DNA from: Caballeronia cordobensis
Lineage (GTDB): Bacteria > Pseudomonadota > Gammaproteobacteria > Burkholderiales > Burkholderiaceae
Assembly: GCF_001544575.2 (NCBI RefSeq)
Contig: NZ_FCNY02000027.1
Span: 32,014-96,013 of the forward strand
Reading direction: 5' to 3'
DNA length: 64,000 nt
Position numbers and translations under genes: made by a program. This document shows positions 24,754-33,509 of the stretch, one piece after another (position 1 is the stretch's first letter; each line of letters begins with the position of its first letter). Under the pieces are notes generated by a model. The model was given only the letters and a program-made list of their open reading frames with translations. It made no database searches and had not been told where the DNA came from.

Positions 24754-25686
24754 TTACTGCTTCTCGAGTTGCAGATAGACGCGCTGCACGTTCTGCGGTT
24801 GCGCGATCGCATAGAGCTTGTAGTTCTTGAATGCGGGCACCTGAACGGTGTGCATCGCCTCGGTGAGGCCGATCCCGCTCTTGTATGCGCGCTGCACCGA
24901 CGCATCCAGCTCGCGCAGATAGACACCCGTCTGCATGATGCCGTCGCCGCGCAAAGGCGCGCCGAAGCCGGGCACCACCGTCTTCAGATCGAGTGCGCGC
25001 AGATGTTCCAGCGCGGCGAGCCAGCCGGGAATCTGCTCGTTGCGCAGTTCGGGAATGCGTCCGTTGGATACGAGCCCGCCCGCGAAGAGCACGCCGCTTT
25101 GCGTGTCGAGCACGGCGAGATCGCCCGGCGTGCTCGCGGGGCCGAAGTGCAGCAGTTGCAGCTTGCGTCCGCCGCTGTCGATCTCGGTCGTACCGTTCAC
25201 GGTTTGATCGGGCACGGTCACGCGCGAGCCGGCCATTTCGTCTTCGCCTAGCGTCTTGCGCAGATTCGCGAGGCAGATCGAACAACGCTCGCGGATCAGT
25301 TGCGCCGTGCGCGCATGCGCGAGGATCGGCACGCCGTCGTCGCGGAACGCCGCCGCGCCGAACACAAACTCGGGCGCCTGATGCGTGATGATGACGAGCT
25401 TCACCGGCAAGGGCGTGATCGTGCGGATCGCCTCGATCATCGCGCGGCCATAGCGGTAGGACGATCCCGTATCGATCACGGTCACGCCATCCGTGCCGAC
25501 GATAAAGCCATTGTTCGCGACGATACCGCTATTCTTCGGCGCGACTGCATCGCTGTCGCCGATGAATGCATAGACGCCCGGCGCGATCGCGACAGGCGCG
25601 GGCATGCCGCGCATCGCCGCATGCGCGAGCGCGCTTGCTGCGAACAGCAGCGCACAGACGAGCGCTTGCAGGCCGCGCCGCGTCAT
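24754..25686 (-). CDS. quinoprotein-associated MBL-fold protein lacking metal ligands
   Basis: A 310-residue secreted protein (signal peptide residues 1-23) with the metallo-beta-lactamase fold of the quinoprotein relay metallohydrolase group. The metal motif HxHxDH is replaced by HQAPEF, the later His-Asp positions read HFGPAS and FAGGLVS, and the final PGHGP is PGFGAP. No zinc site should therefore form. The paralogue at 26570-27502 keeps all ligands. The start at 25686 makes an ATGA overlap with the SoxYZ-like gene. It is perhaps a non-catalytic partner. Confidence 0.8.
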   Translation of the reverse strand: MTRRGLQALVCALLFAASALAHAAMRGMPAPVAIAPGVYAFIGDSDAVAPKNSGIVANNGFIVGTDGVTVIDTGSSYRYGRAMIEAIRTITPLPVKLVIITHQAPEFVFGAAAFRDDGVPILAHARTAQLIRERCSICLANLRKTLGEDEMAGSRVTVPDQTVNGTTEIDSGGRKLQLLHFGPASTPGDLAVLDTQSGVLFAGGLVSNGRIPELRNEQIPGWLAALEHLRALDLKTVVPGFGAPLRGDGIMQTGVYLRELDASVQRAYKSGIGLTEAMHTVQVPAFKNYKLYAIAQPQNVQRVYLQLEKQ

Positions 25687-26549
25687 TTCATCGCCGACGT
25701 TTGCCCGCCGCCTGGCTGCGCAGTCACCGCGACGGCGCCGCCCCACTGCTTGTTTTTCGTATCCTCGACCTGCGCCTTCAATTCGCCGTTCGCACTCGGC
25801 ACAAAATAAAAGCGAACATTCGGGTTCTCGCTGATCGAGAAATTGACGTTCGCGGTCATCACTGGCTTATCGGCATACGTGACCGATATCTTGCGAATGA
25901 AGTACGCCGTCGCATAGTTCCGCGTGACCTGATTCATCGCCATGCCCGTGCGGTTCGGATGACGCACCATCAACTGTGCAAGCTCGGGCTTGCCCGCGAC
26001 AGCCTGCCCTTCGGCCTGAAGCCTGAGTTGCCCTGCCGCGCGCTCGGCGGCGTCTTCGTCCTTGTCCGCGGGCGCCGAGCAGCCGCCCGACGCCTTCACG
26101 AAGCGAATCGCGCTATAGAGCTTGCCGTCATTGGTTTCCGCGATTGCGCGCATGAACGTATAGTCTTCCACGCGCACGCGCGTTTCGATCGTCGCGAGTC
26201 CCGACTCCGGCGTGAACTCGAACGAGCCCGCATACGGCTCGGGGTTTTCATCGATGAAGAGATAGATCTTCCTGATGTAATGCGACGGCGTCTGCGGGAA
26301 TTGCGCATTGATCGCAATCGGCACGACGGAGGCATCCGCGGCGCGCGCGGGGGCATCGAGCTTGATGACCGCATCGCCGTGGGTCTCGATGGCGCGGCCC
26401 TTGAACGTGCCTTCCTTGAAGTCGAGCCAGCGCGCCACTTTGTCGGGATCGTCCTCGGGTTGCGCCGCTTGCGCGACATGAGGCGCGAGCGCCGCGACCG
26501 CGAGACACGCGACCGCCGTCACGCGAACGCCGGACCATGCTGTCTTCAT
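25683..26549 (-). CDS. quinoprotein dehydrogenase-associated SoxYZ-like carrier
   Basis: A 288-residue periplasmic protein with a signal peptide ending AQA. A SoxY-like N-terminal domain ends in the Cys motif KASGGCSAP, the position of the carrier cysteine, and is fused to a SoxZ-like C-terminal domain (LMVRHPNRTGMAMNQVTRNYATAYFIRKI). SoxYZ-like fusions occur next to PQQ dehydrogenases. The start at 26549 follows GGAGGGACATC. It is coupled to the MBL-fold genes on both sides. Confidence 0.85.
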   Translation of the reverse strand: MKTAWSGVRVTAVACLAVAALAPHVAQAAQPEDDPDKVARWLDFKEGTFKGRAIETHGDAVIKLDAPARAADASVVPIAINAQFPQTPSHYIRKIYLFIDENPEPYAGSFEFTPESGLATIETRVRVEDYTFMRAIAETNDGKLYSAIRFVKASGGCSAPADKDEDAAERAAGQLRLQAEGQAVAGKPELAQLMVRHPNRTGMAMNQVTRNYATAYFIRKISVTYADKPVMTANVNFSISENPNVRFYFVPSANGELKAQVEDTKNKQWGGAVAVTAQPGGGQTSAMK

Positions 26550-26569
26550 GATGTCCCTCCGATGCTGCG

Positions 26570-27502
26570 CTACTGCTCCCATTCGAGTTCCGCATACGCG
26601 GCCGTCACGTTGCGACGGTGATAGAGGTCGTACAGGAGCCACTTGTCCTTCTGATCGACGCCGATGTTATCGACGGCCTGCCGGATCGTTTCGCCTCGCT
26701 TGATGGCCGCACGCACATCGCGGGCCAGATTCGCGAGATAGCGTTCCTCGGCGTCGAGCGATTGCGGCCAGGGCGGGTCGAGCGGGCCGTGTCCCGGCAC
26801 GACATGACGCGGATTCATCTGCCGAATGCGCGCGATGTCGTCGAGCCAGCCGACGACGCTGCCATCGATCACAGGAATGCAGCCTGCGAATAAAAGATCG
26901 CCCGTCCACAAGGTCCCGCTCTTCTCATCGTATACCGTCAAATCGTTGTTGGTATGCGCCGTTTTCCATGTGCGCAGCGTCAGCGTGCGTCCGCCGAGAT
27001 CGATGCTGCCGCTGCCGTCGATCGTCATCGTCGGCGCGACGATTTCGCTGCCCGCGGCCACGTCGCCCAGTTCGCGATTCAGCGCGCGCATGTAGTTGTC
27101 GGCGCGCGAGGCTTCCGCCTGCGCGAGCGCCTTGCTGCCGACGAACTGAGGGTGATCGTCCTTGAACGCGGCATTGCCGAAGATGTGATCCGGATGCATG
27201 TGCGTGTTGATGACGTAGCAAACCGGCAGCGCCGTGACCGCGCGTATTGCGGCGCGCAACGCGCGGCCTTCGGCGAGCGTGCCGCCGGTATCGACCACTG
27301 CGACGCAACGCGTGCCGACGATGAAGCCTACATTGGCGATGTCGCCGCCGTTCGCGCGCGTCGCGACGTCATCGTGACCGCGGTGCGCGTAGTTGCCCGG
27401 CGCGACTTGCGTCATCGAGAGCGCGGTTTCGCCACGCGCGATGGCCGCGCATGCGATCAGTATGAAGAACGCTACATGACGCCACGCGGATGCGCCGGTC
27501 AT
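26570..27502 (-). CDS. quinoprotein relay zinc metallohydrolase
   Basis: A 310-residue MBL-fold protein with an N-terminal signal peptide (residues 1-24). All zinc ligands are present: HMHPDH, the His in TAHTNND, the Asp in WTGDLLF and the His in VPGHGP. It belongs to the periplasmic metallohydrolases that accompany quinoprotein dehydrogenase loci. The actual substrate is unknown. Its ATG overlaps the CbbR-like gene stop by 4 bp and it precedes the SoxYZ-like gene by 20 bp. Confidence 0.83.
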   Translation of the reverse strand: MTGASAWRHVAFFILIACAAIARGETALSMTQVAPGNYAHRGHDDVATRANGGDIANVGFIVGTRCVAVVDTGGTLAEGRALRAAIRAVTALPVCYVINTHMHPDHIFGNAAFKDDHPQFVGSKALAQAEASRADNYMRALNRELGDVAAGSEIVAPTMTIDGSGSIDLGGRTLTLRTWKTAHTNNDLTVYDEKSGTLWTGDLLFAGCIPVIDGSVVGWLDDIARIRQMNPRHVVPGHGPLDPPWPQSLDAEERYLANLARDVRAAIKRGETIRQAVDNIGVDQKDKWLLYDLYHRRNVTAAYAELEWEQ

Positions 27503-28473
27503 CGGCCGCTGCCCGCTTCAGCGAGCCGTTTTGGCCTACGCAGGCCGAACTGCGCGTATTCACGTTCGAGAAACGGCTCGGCGTTTTCGAGGAGAAAGCG
27601 CCGGAACGCGAGACAGGTGGGCGAGAGTTGTTTGGAGCGCGAATGCACGAGTTGCCAGGTTCGTTCGACGGGCGTGCCGTTCACGTCGAGCACGGCGATT
27701 TCGCCGGTGCGCAGTTCGAGCGACAGCGTGTGCAGCGAAATGAGGCTCACGCCCATGCCGGCCATGACGGCCTGCTTGATCGTTTCGTTGCTGCCGAGCG
27801 TGACGCTGCGCGCGGGCACGAAGAGGTTTTGCCGAAAGACGTGTTCGGCGACCGCGCGCGTGCCGGAGCCCGGTTCGCGCAGAAGGAACGTATCGCTGGC
27901 GAGTTCCTGCAGATCGAAGCCGCGTGCCTGACGCAGTGGATGCGAGAGCGGCGCGATGATCACATGCGGATGATAGGCGAGCGGCTCGGCTGTCGTGCCC
28001 AGTTCGGGCGGCGGGCGGCCCATGATGGCGAGATCGGTGGCATTGTCTTGCAGCAGTCGCAGGAGCGTTTCGCGATTGCCGACGGAGAAGTGCACATCGA
28101 CTTTCGGGAACTGTTGCGAATAGAGCGCGAGGAGCTTGGGCGCGAAGTACGTTGCGGAACTGACGATGCTGACCGCTATCGAGCCGCTGTCGGCTTGCGT
28201 GAGCGACATCATCGCGTCTTCGGCGTCCTTGATTTCGCCGAGTATGCGGGTTGCGTGATGCGACAGGCGTTCGCCGGCTTCTGTCAGCGCGAGACGTCGC
28301 GCTACGCGTTCGAAGAGCGGAAGGCCTATGGCTTCTTCGAGTTGGCGGATTTGCATCGATACCGCGGGTTGTGTGAGGTGGAGTTCCTCGGCTGCGCGGG
28401 CGAAGCTGGGGCAGCGGCTCGCTATCACGAAGATTTGGAGCTGGCGCAGGGTTAGGGAACGGATGAAATTCAC
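27499..28473 (-). CDS. cbbR: CbbR-like LysR-family regulator
   Basis: A 324-residue LTTR. The HTH TLRQLQIFVIASRCPSFARA leads into AEELHLTQPAVSMQIRQLEE; IMGRPPPELGTTAEPLAYHPHV and LREPGSGTRAVAEHVF are strongly CbbR-like. A GTG at 28473 is chosen as start because the family usually begins a few residues before TLRQLQIF; upstream in-frame sequence comes from repeat copy 1 and is not credible protein. No good ribosome-binding site is visible. It lies 29 kb from cbbL rather than beside it, and its stop overlaps the metallohydrolase start. It may control either the Calvin operon or this locus. Confidence 0.8.
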   Translation of the reverse strand: MNFIRSLTLRQLQIFVIASRCPSFARAAEELHLTQPAVSMQIRQLEEAIGLPLFERVARRLALTEAGERLSHHATRILGEIKDAEDAMMSLTQADSGSIAVSIVSSATYFAPKLLALYSQQFPKVDVHFSVGNRETLLRLLQDNATDLAIMGRPPPELGTTAEPLAYHPHVIIAPLSHPLRQARGFDLQELASDTFLLREPGSGTRAVAEHVFRQNLFVPARSVTLGSNETIKQAVMAGMGVSLISLHTLSLELRTGEIAVLDVNGTPVERTWQLVHSRSKQLSPTCLAFRRFLLENAEPFLEREYAQFGLRRPKRLAEAGSGR

Positions 28474-28514
28474 GGAGGTTTTGGGGGTTGGGGTGGTGTG
28501 CTTCGGGTCTTCGT

Positions 28515-29103
28515 GGAACCTGTTTTCGTGTTGGTTAATTAGCACTGCCCCTCCCCGGGGCGGGGGTAACTTTCTTTGCTGCTGCAAAGAAAGTCACCAA
28601 AGAAAGCAGCTTTGTCACCGCCCGAGGTCACACGCAGTTTGGCCATTTTTCTCCTCGGGGAACGGCCCTCGCCTAAAGAGTGCCCTCAGAGTCCCAACTG
28701 GGCTTGGATCGCGCACGGTCTGTCACATCGCGCGACTTAATTTCTTGGTACAGCCATTTCAAGCTCCAGCCCGCTTCGCGGCCGACGGGTCAATCGGGTT
28801 TGCGTGCGGTTTCCCCTGCATACCCAACGGCAGCGCGTAGCGCTGTGCCGAAGCTATTTCGTGCTGCACCAGTGCGCTCAAAGTTATGGTTTGTCAGACC
28901 GTGCGCGATCCACGCCCGATTGGGCCTTCGAGGGCGCTCTTTAGGCGAGTGCCGTTCTCCGAGGAGAAAAGTGGCCAAACTGCGTGTGACCGCGGGCTTG
29001 AACGAGCTGCTTTCTTTGCCTACTTTCTTTGCAGCAGCAAAGAAAGTAGGTGCCGCCCCGCACAGGGGCAGTGCCAATAGACCGACACGAAAACGGGATC
29101 CAC
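28515..29103. repeat. inverted-repeat element, copy 1 (orientation A, diverged)
   Basis: Between the CbbR-like gene and the secreted-protein gene. The left arm starts TAATTAGCACTGCCCCTCC and contains CTTTCTTTGC-TGCT-GCAAAGAAAG. The right arm is degraded near its end, with GTAGGTGCCGCCCCGCACAGG in place of the conserved GTTACCCCCGCC stretch. The core runs in the same direction as copies 2, 4 and 6. It fills almost all of the 641-bp gene-free gap. Confidence 0.85.
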
Positions 29104-29114
29104 CCAAAAAAACC

Positions 29115-29861
29115 TTACCGACTAGCCCGAGGCCCATTCGAAGCCTTCGGAGAACCCATATTCTTCAAAGCCCCTTGATAAGCAATCGTCTCCTTCTGCA
29201 GCGGATGCGCAAAATCATTCCCCTCCCCCGGCACTTCCGTGCGAATCATCAGCAACCGCCCGGGCACGTCATCGGCCATGACGAACGTATACCGTTTGCC
29301 CGTGTACTTACTGAACCGCTCCGAATTCGGATCATTCAAATAAGGCTGAATGACGATCTGCTGAGCCTTGGGATGCTTCCCCAGCCCGAGCGCCTCGCTC
29401 GACACCGTCGTAATCTGCGGCCCGGCCGCCAGCGCCATCCGCACACGCTGCTGGAAATAGCGCCGCTGTCCGCCGGTCAGTTGCTCCATCTCCGCGATAT
29501 CGTGCTCCAGAAAATAGATGATCACCGGATTGCACGGCAGCCCGCCGGGCACATTCACATTGCCGGTGCGATCCGTCACGCGCGCGTCGTTCTTGCTGTT
29601 GCCCGGACTCACGACAAGCACACGCAACGTATCGTTGACCTTCGACGGCGGCCCGGAATAATCCACCGCATAATCCAGCTCGGTCTGCGGCTCGACGCCA
29701 TCCATGTGCGATTGCATGAACAGCAAGCGCTCAGCCGGCTTGATATCGACGCCCGGCGCAGACGCGGCAGGCGCATCCGCGGCGCCCGCCGCAGGCGACG
29801 CCATCAATGCCGCGAACGCGATAGACCATGCGCAAAGCGCACCCCCGTATATGCGCCTCAT
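29115..29861 (-). CDS. secreted protein of the xox operon, unknown function
   Basis: A 248-residue protein with a signal peptide (residues 1-27, ending AGA) and an Ala/Pro-rich linker. I do not recognise the family. The mature part contains GGLPCNPVIIYFLEHDIAEMEQLTGGQRRYFQQRVRMAL and a late FVMADDVPGRLLMIRTEVPGEGNDF, with one Cys. Its start overlaps the xoxJ stop (ATGA), so it is probably made together with XoxFGJ and acts in the periplasm. The C-terminal tail lies next to repeat copy 1. Confidence 0.7.
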   Translation of the reverse strand: MRRIYGGALCAWSIAFAALMASPAAGAADAPAASAPGVDIKPAERLLFMQSHMDGVEPQTELDYAVDYSGPPSKVNDTLRVLVVSPGNSKNDARVTDRTGNVNVPGGLPCNPVIIYFLEHDIAEMEQLTGGQRRYFQQRVRMALAAGPQITTVSSEALGLGKHPKAQQIVIQPYLNDPNSERFSKYTGKRYTFVMADDVPGRLLMIRTEVPGEGNDFAHPLQKETIAYQGALKNMGSPKASNGPRASR

Positions 29862-30772
29862 TGCGCGGCCACCGGCTGCAATGGCAGCAAAGGAACCTGA
29901 TAACCCGAAAGAATCTGATCGATCTTCGGCTGATTGGACGCTATCCAGTTATCGACCTTGTCGCGCCATGCTTTCTCGCCATAACGCACGCCCATCGATA
30001 TCTCGTAGTCGAAACGAATCGGCTGGCCCGCAGGAAACGGCACGAGGCGCACCTTGTTATCGGAGCGATTGGCGAAATAGCCCGCAATCGGCCCCCATAC
30101 GAAAGCCGCATCGACGTTGCCCTGCACCAGATCGTGTTCGATCATCTCGCCCGGAAAGGCCTCGGGATCGCCGCTTTGCCCCTGATACGACACCGCCTGA
30201 TCGATCAGATTATTTCTGAGCAGCCAATCGACCGCGGGGCTCTTTACGAAGATGCCTAGCTTCATCTTCTTGAGCTGGTCGGGCGGCAGGTTCATCAGGT
30301 CCGACGGCGACTTGATGCTCGCGTATTCGGGCTTGTTCGGAAACACCATCGCATAAGTGGAATGCAGATACGGGCGCGTAGTCGCCGTGAGTTCATAACC
30401 CTTCGGCACGCCGATGATCAAATCGCATTTGAAGCGCTCCGACTGCGGCACCTTTTCGCGCAAAGTATTGCGCACGAAACCCATGCGTTGCGGCCAATAC
30501 GTGTATTCGAGCTTATAGCCGAAATCGCTCGCCATCTGACTCGCGATCTTGTTCTCGTAACCCTCGCCCTTCTTGTTCGAGAGCGGCATGTTGTTCGGGT
30601 CGGCGCACACGCGCAGCACGCCGTCCGCGCCATCGTTGTTCGGCAGAATGGGCGGCGGGGCGCTCGCCCCCTGCTGCGCGAAAACGGGTTGCGCCGAGAA
30701 CGCCGCGAGCGCCGCGCAGAGTGCGGCCGCGAATCGGAACGAAGCGGCGCGGCTTGCATTACGATCAGACAT
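29858..30772 (-). CDS. xoxJ: methanol-oxidation periplasmic binding protein XoxJ
   Basis: A 304-residue type-2 periplasmic binding protein with a signal peptide ending VFA. The mature part contains LRVCADPNNMPLSNKKGEGYENKIA, the signature of the quinoprotein-dehydrogenase-associated (MxaJ/XoxJ) binding proteins, followed by DLIIGVPKGYEL. The ATG at 30772 follows CGGAGGTATCG. XoxJ is thought to help mature or activate XoxF. Order xoxF-xoxG-xoxJ on one strand supports the name. Confidence 0.9.
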   Translation of the reverse strand: MSDRNASRAASFRFAAALCAALAAFSAQPVFAQQGASAPPPILPNNDGADGVLRVCADPNNMPLSNKKGEGYENKIASQMASDFGYKLEYTYWPQRMGFVRNTLREKVPQSERFKCDLIIGVPKGYELTATTRPYLHSTYAMVFPNKPEYASIKSPSDLMNLPPDQLKKMKLGIFVKSPAVDWLLRNNLIDQAVSYQGQSGDPEAFPGEMIEHDLVQGNVDAAFVWGPIAGYFANRSDNKVRLVPFPAGQPIRFDYEISMGVRYGEKAWRDKVDNWIASNQPKIDQILSGYQVPLLPLQPVAAQ

Positions 30773-30831
30773 CGATACCTCCGGGAATGAGAGCAATCAT
30801 CAGACGTTGGCGCGTCATGCGCCCGGCGTCT

Positions 30832-31251
30832 TCATTTTGCATCGATTGCCTGCAGGTCGCCCGGGTTGATCTTGCCGTCGGAGCGCCCCTTCAGATACGC
30901 ATAGAGGTTCTCCCAATTCTTTTGCATCATCTGGCTGGAGCTGAAGTCGGGCATGCCCTTGTCCACACGCCCGCCAAACACCGTGCGATGAAACTCGTTC
31001 TTGTCCAGCGTCTTCAAAGCATCGATCAGCGACGGGCCGACCATACCTTCCTGTTTCGCCCCGTGACAGCGTTCGCACGCCAGCGCGCGCCAGGTTTTCC
31101 AGCCCTGTAGCGTGTCACTGTCGACCTTGTTGCCATCGACGACCTTGTACGCGACCGGCTTCATCTGTCCAGCGCTCGACGGCGTCTGGGCGAACGAAGC
31201 GGACGACGCAGCGAGCGTCATCGAGAGCAGCAAGAGTGATCGGCCTTTCAT
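30832..31251 (-). CDS. xoxG: cytochrome c XoxG (electron acceptor of XoxF)
   Basis: A 139-residue class I cytochrome c with a signal peptide (1-21), one haem site CERCH and a distal Met in DKGMPDF. The start at 31251 follows AAGGAG. It is the physiological type of electron acceptor for XoxF and lies 87 bp after it on the same strand, followed 59 bp later by xoxJ. Confidence 0.9.
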   Translation of the reverse strand: MKGRSLLLLSMTLAASSASFAQTPSSAGQMKPVAYKVVDGNKVDSDTLQGWKTWRALACERCHGAKQEGMVGPSLIDALKTLDKNEFHRTVFGGRVDKGMPDFSSSQMMQKNWENLYAYLKGRSDGKINPGDLQAIDAK

Positions 31252-31338
31252 ACGTCGGACTCCTTGAACATGTCTTGTATAGGGGGTATTTCGCGCGACG
31301 GCCATTGCGGCCGCCGCGCTGTGCTTCGATCAACTCAA

Positions 31339-33150
31339 TCAACCACCCGGAATCGCGAACACGAAGAGCGTGCCGCCAAGAGCCGTGTACTTCGCGAGGT
31401 CCTTGTAGCCGCCCACTGCGCCGAGGCCTTCCGTCGACTTCTCGAGACCCGCCGCCATGCCGATACCAGCCCAGCCGCCGATGCCCGAATACACGCCGAC
31501 GTATTGCTTGCCCTGGAACTGATACGTGAACACGTTGCCGATGATCCCGGACGGCGTCTTGAACTTCCACAGCTCCTTGCCGTCCTTGATGCGCACTGCC
31601 TTGATATAGCCTTCGAGCGTGCCGTAGAACACGATGCCGCCGGCGGTCGCGAGCGCGCCGGACCAGACCGAGAACTTCTCCGGCTTGGACCACACGATCT
31701 TGCCCTTCGAGGCATCCCACGCGATGAAGTTACCCATCGCGCCCTTCTCGTTCGGGCCCGGATACATCGAGAGCGTCGCGCCCACGAACGGCTGACCCGC
31801 CACGTAATCGACCTGGAACGGCTCGTAGTCCATGCAGACATGATTCGTCGGCACGAGGAACAGGCTGGAGTTCGGGTCGAATGCGGCCGGCTGCTGATCC
31901 TTCGAGCCGAGCGCCGCGGGGCAGATGTTCTTCACGTTGTGATCGGGACCGGCCTTCTGCGTCGAATAGCTCGCATTGCGAATCGGCAGGCCGCTCTTCA
32001 GATCGACGCTATCGGCCCAGTTCACGGCCGGATCGAACTTCTGCGCGACGAGCAGTTCGCCTGTATCGCGATTCAACGTATAGCCGAAGCCATTGCGGTC
32101 GAAGTGAACGATCGCGGGCACTTTCTTGCCGCCGATGTTCAGGTCCGACAGGATCATCTCGTTGACGCCGTCATAGTCCCACTCGTCGTGAGGCGTCATC
32201 TGATAGACCCACTTCGCCTTGCCCGTATTCAGATCGCGGGCGAAGATGGTCATCGACCATTTGTTGTCGCCGGGGCGCTGTGTCGGGTTCCACGTGCCCG
32301 GATTGCCCGAGCCGTAGTACACAAGGTTGAGTTTCGGGTCCCACGCGTACCAGCCCCATGTGGTGCCGCCGCCGTATTTCCACTGATCGCCCTGCCAGCT
32401 CTTGAGCGACGAGTCCGCGCCGACCGGCACCATCTTGCCGTCCGCCCAGGTCATCGTCGTTTGCGGGTCGAACAGCATTTCGTTGTCGGGGCCTACGCTA
32501 TAGGCCTTCCACACTTCCTTGCCGTCCTTGATGTTGTACGCGACGAGACGTCCGCGCACGCCGAACTCACCGCCGGAGATGCCGGTCAGCACCTTGTCGC
32601 CGAAGACGTGCGGCGCATTGGTGTTGGTTTCGCCCTTCTTCGGATCGCCGTTCTGCGCGCTCCATACGACGTCGCCGGTTTTGGCGTCGAGTGCGACGAG
32701 CTTGGTATCGGCTTGCTGCAGGAAGATCTTGCCGTCGCCATAAGCGAGACCACGGTTGACCGTATCGCAGCACATCACCGAGATGACCTGATTGTCCTGC
32801 TTCGGCTGGTATTGCCAGATGAAGGTCTGATCCTTCAGGTTGATGGCGATAACTTTGTTAGGGAATGGCGAGTGGATATACATCGTTTCGCCGATGACGA
32901 GCGGCGAGCCTTCATGGCCGCGCAGCACACCTGTCGACATGGTCCAGGCAACCTGTAGCTTGCCGACGTTGTTTTCATTGATTTGCTTGAGCGTGCTATA
33001 GCGGTGATTCGAATAATCGCCCGCTTGCGCCGCCCAGTTCGAGGGATTCTTGATCAGGCTATCGAGCTGCGAGTCGGCCTGAGCGACATAAGAATTCAGG
33101 CCTGCCGTCGCTGCCACCGCCAGTCCAAGAACCAGGGTGCGTAAGTTCAT
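31339..33150 (-). CDS. xoxF: lanthanide-dependent methanol dehydrogenase XoxF
   Basis: A 603-residue PQQ quinoprotein with an eight-bladed propeller and a signal peptide ending AQA. The decisive residues are Asp325 (catalytic) and Asp327 in HDEWDYDGV; the second Asp marks lanthanide-type XoxF and is Ala in calcium MxaF. The vicinal disulfide Cys127-Cys128 (VMCCDT), Glu195 (GGEFG) and Asn283 (SGNPG) are also present. It oxidises methanol to formaldehyde or formate in the periplasm, passing electrons to XoxG. A sigma-54 promoter lies about 120 bases upstream. Confidence 0.95.
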   Translation of the reverse strand: MNLRTLVLGLAVAATAGLNSYVAQADSQLDSLIKNPSNWAAQAGDYSNHRYSTLKQINENNVGKLQVAWTMSTGVLRGHEGSPLVIGETMYIHSPFPNKVIAINLKDQTFIWQYQPKQDNQVISVMCCDTVNRGLAYGDGKIFLQQADTKLVALDAKTGDVVWSAQNGDPKKGETNTNAPHVFGDKVLTGISGGEFGVRGRLVAYNIKDGKEVWKAYSVGPDNEMLFDPQTTMTWADGKMVPVGADSSLKSWQGDQWKYGGGTTWGWYAWDPKLNLVYYGSGNPGTWNPTQRPGDNKWSMTIFARDLNTGKAKWVYQMTPHDEWDYDGVNEMILSDLNIGGKKVPAIVHFDRNGFGYTLNRDTGELLVAQKFDPAVNWADSVDLKSGLPIRNASYSTQKAGPDHNVKNICPAALGSKDQQPAAFDPNSSLFLVPTNHVCMDYEPFQVDYVAGQPFVGATLSMYPGPNEKGAMGNFIAWDASKGKIVWSKPEKFSVWSGALATAGGIVFYGTLEGYIKAVRIKDGKELWKFKTPSGIIGNVFTYQFQGKQYVGVYSGIGGWAGIGMAAGLEKSTEGLGAVGGYKDLAKYTALGGTLFVFAIPGG

Positions 33151-33243
33151 GTCTCCTCCAGAATGGTGATGCTTCCGACCCAGGTGACTACGCTACCGGT
33201 TGCATCGTGCGCGCCTTCAAATGCAGGTAACGAGCTGCGCCTC

Positions 33244-33262
33244 GCCCGGTACATAGCCGGGC
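33244..33262. promoter_or_regulatory. hairpin in the xoxF leader
   Basis: GCCCGG-TACATAG-CCGGGC is a perfect 6-bp stem, followed on the plus strand by TTTTG. It sits inside the predicted xoxF leader between the sigma-54 promoter and the coding start. It may be a leader structure or a terminator for antisense transcription. Confidence 0.45.
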
Positions 33263-33280
33263 TTTTGCGTAGAGAGGCCA

Positions 33281-33299
33281 ATTGCATATTCCATGCCGG
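33281..33299 (-). promoter_or_regulatory. sigma-54 promoter of xoxF
   Basis: On the minus strand CCGGCATGGAATATGCAAT has GG and GC separated by exactly 10 bp and fits the -24/-12 consensus TGGCACG-N4-TTGCA at most positions. The predicted transcript start is near 33272. Confidence 0.75.
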
Positions 33300-33374
33300 T
33301 TTCTTCCGTGCTGCCTTAAATCGGGAATTCGACGCGTGATGCTGTCGTTAGCGGACGGGTTTTTATCGGGTAGC

Positions 33375-33389
33375 GACACATACTGTGTC
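33375..33389. promoter_or_regulatory. candidate enhancer site for the sigma-54 activator
   Basis: GACACA-TAC-TGTGTC is a perfect 6-3-6 inverted repeat about 76-90 bp upstream of the xoxF -24 element, the usual place for an AcoR-type activator site. A half-site GACAC at 57490 lies similarly upstream of the pqqA promoter. Confidence 0.6.
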
Positions 33390-33509
33390 AAATACGCGAA
33401 GCAGAACGCGTGACATGACGCGTCGCAGCATGTGTTTTGTGCGATGGTGCGGTGCTCTCGCAAGCGGCGCATACTTGTGGCTCGCGTTCTTTGAATGGAG
33501 GCGGTTGTC

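Noticed and set aside
28515..29103. CRISPR array or tandem repeat
   Set aside because: The repeats are long inverted arms around one core, dispersed singly between genes, with no short direct repeats and spacers and no cas genes.
31339..33150. Calcium-type methanol dehydrogenase MxaF
   Set aside because: The residue two after the catalytic Asp is Asp (DYDG), the lanthanide-type mark, and no mxaI small-subunit gene is present.
33244..33262. A lanthanide or other metal riboswitch in the xoxF leader
   Set aside because: Only one short hairpin is visible and there is no known riboswitch consensus; the sequence is too simple to claim a sensor.
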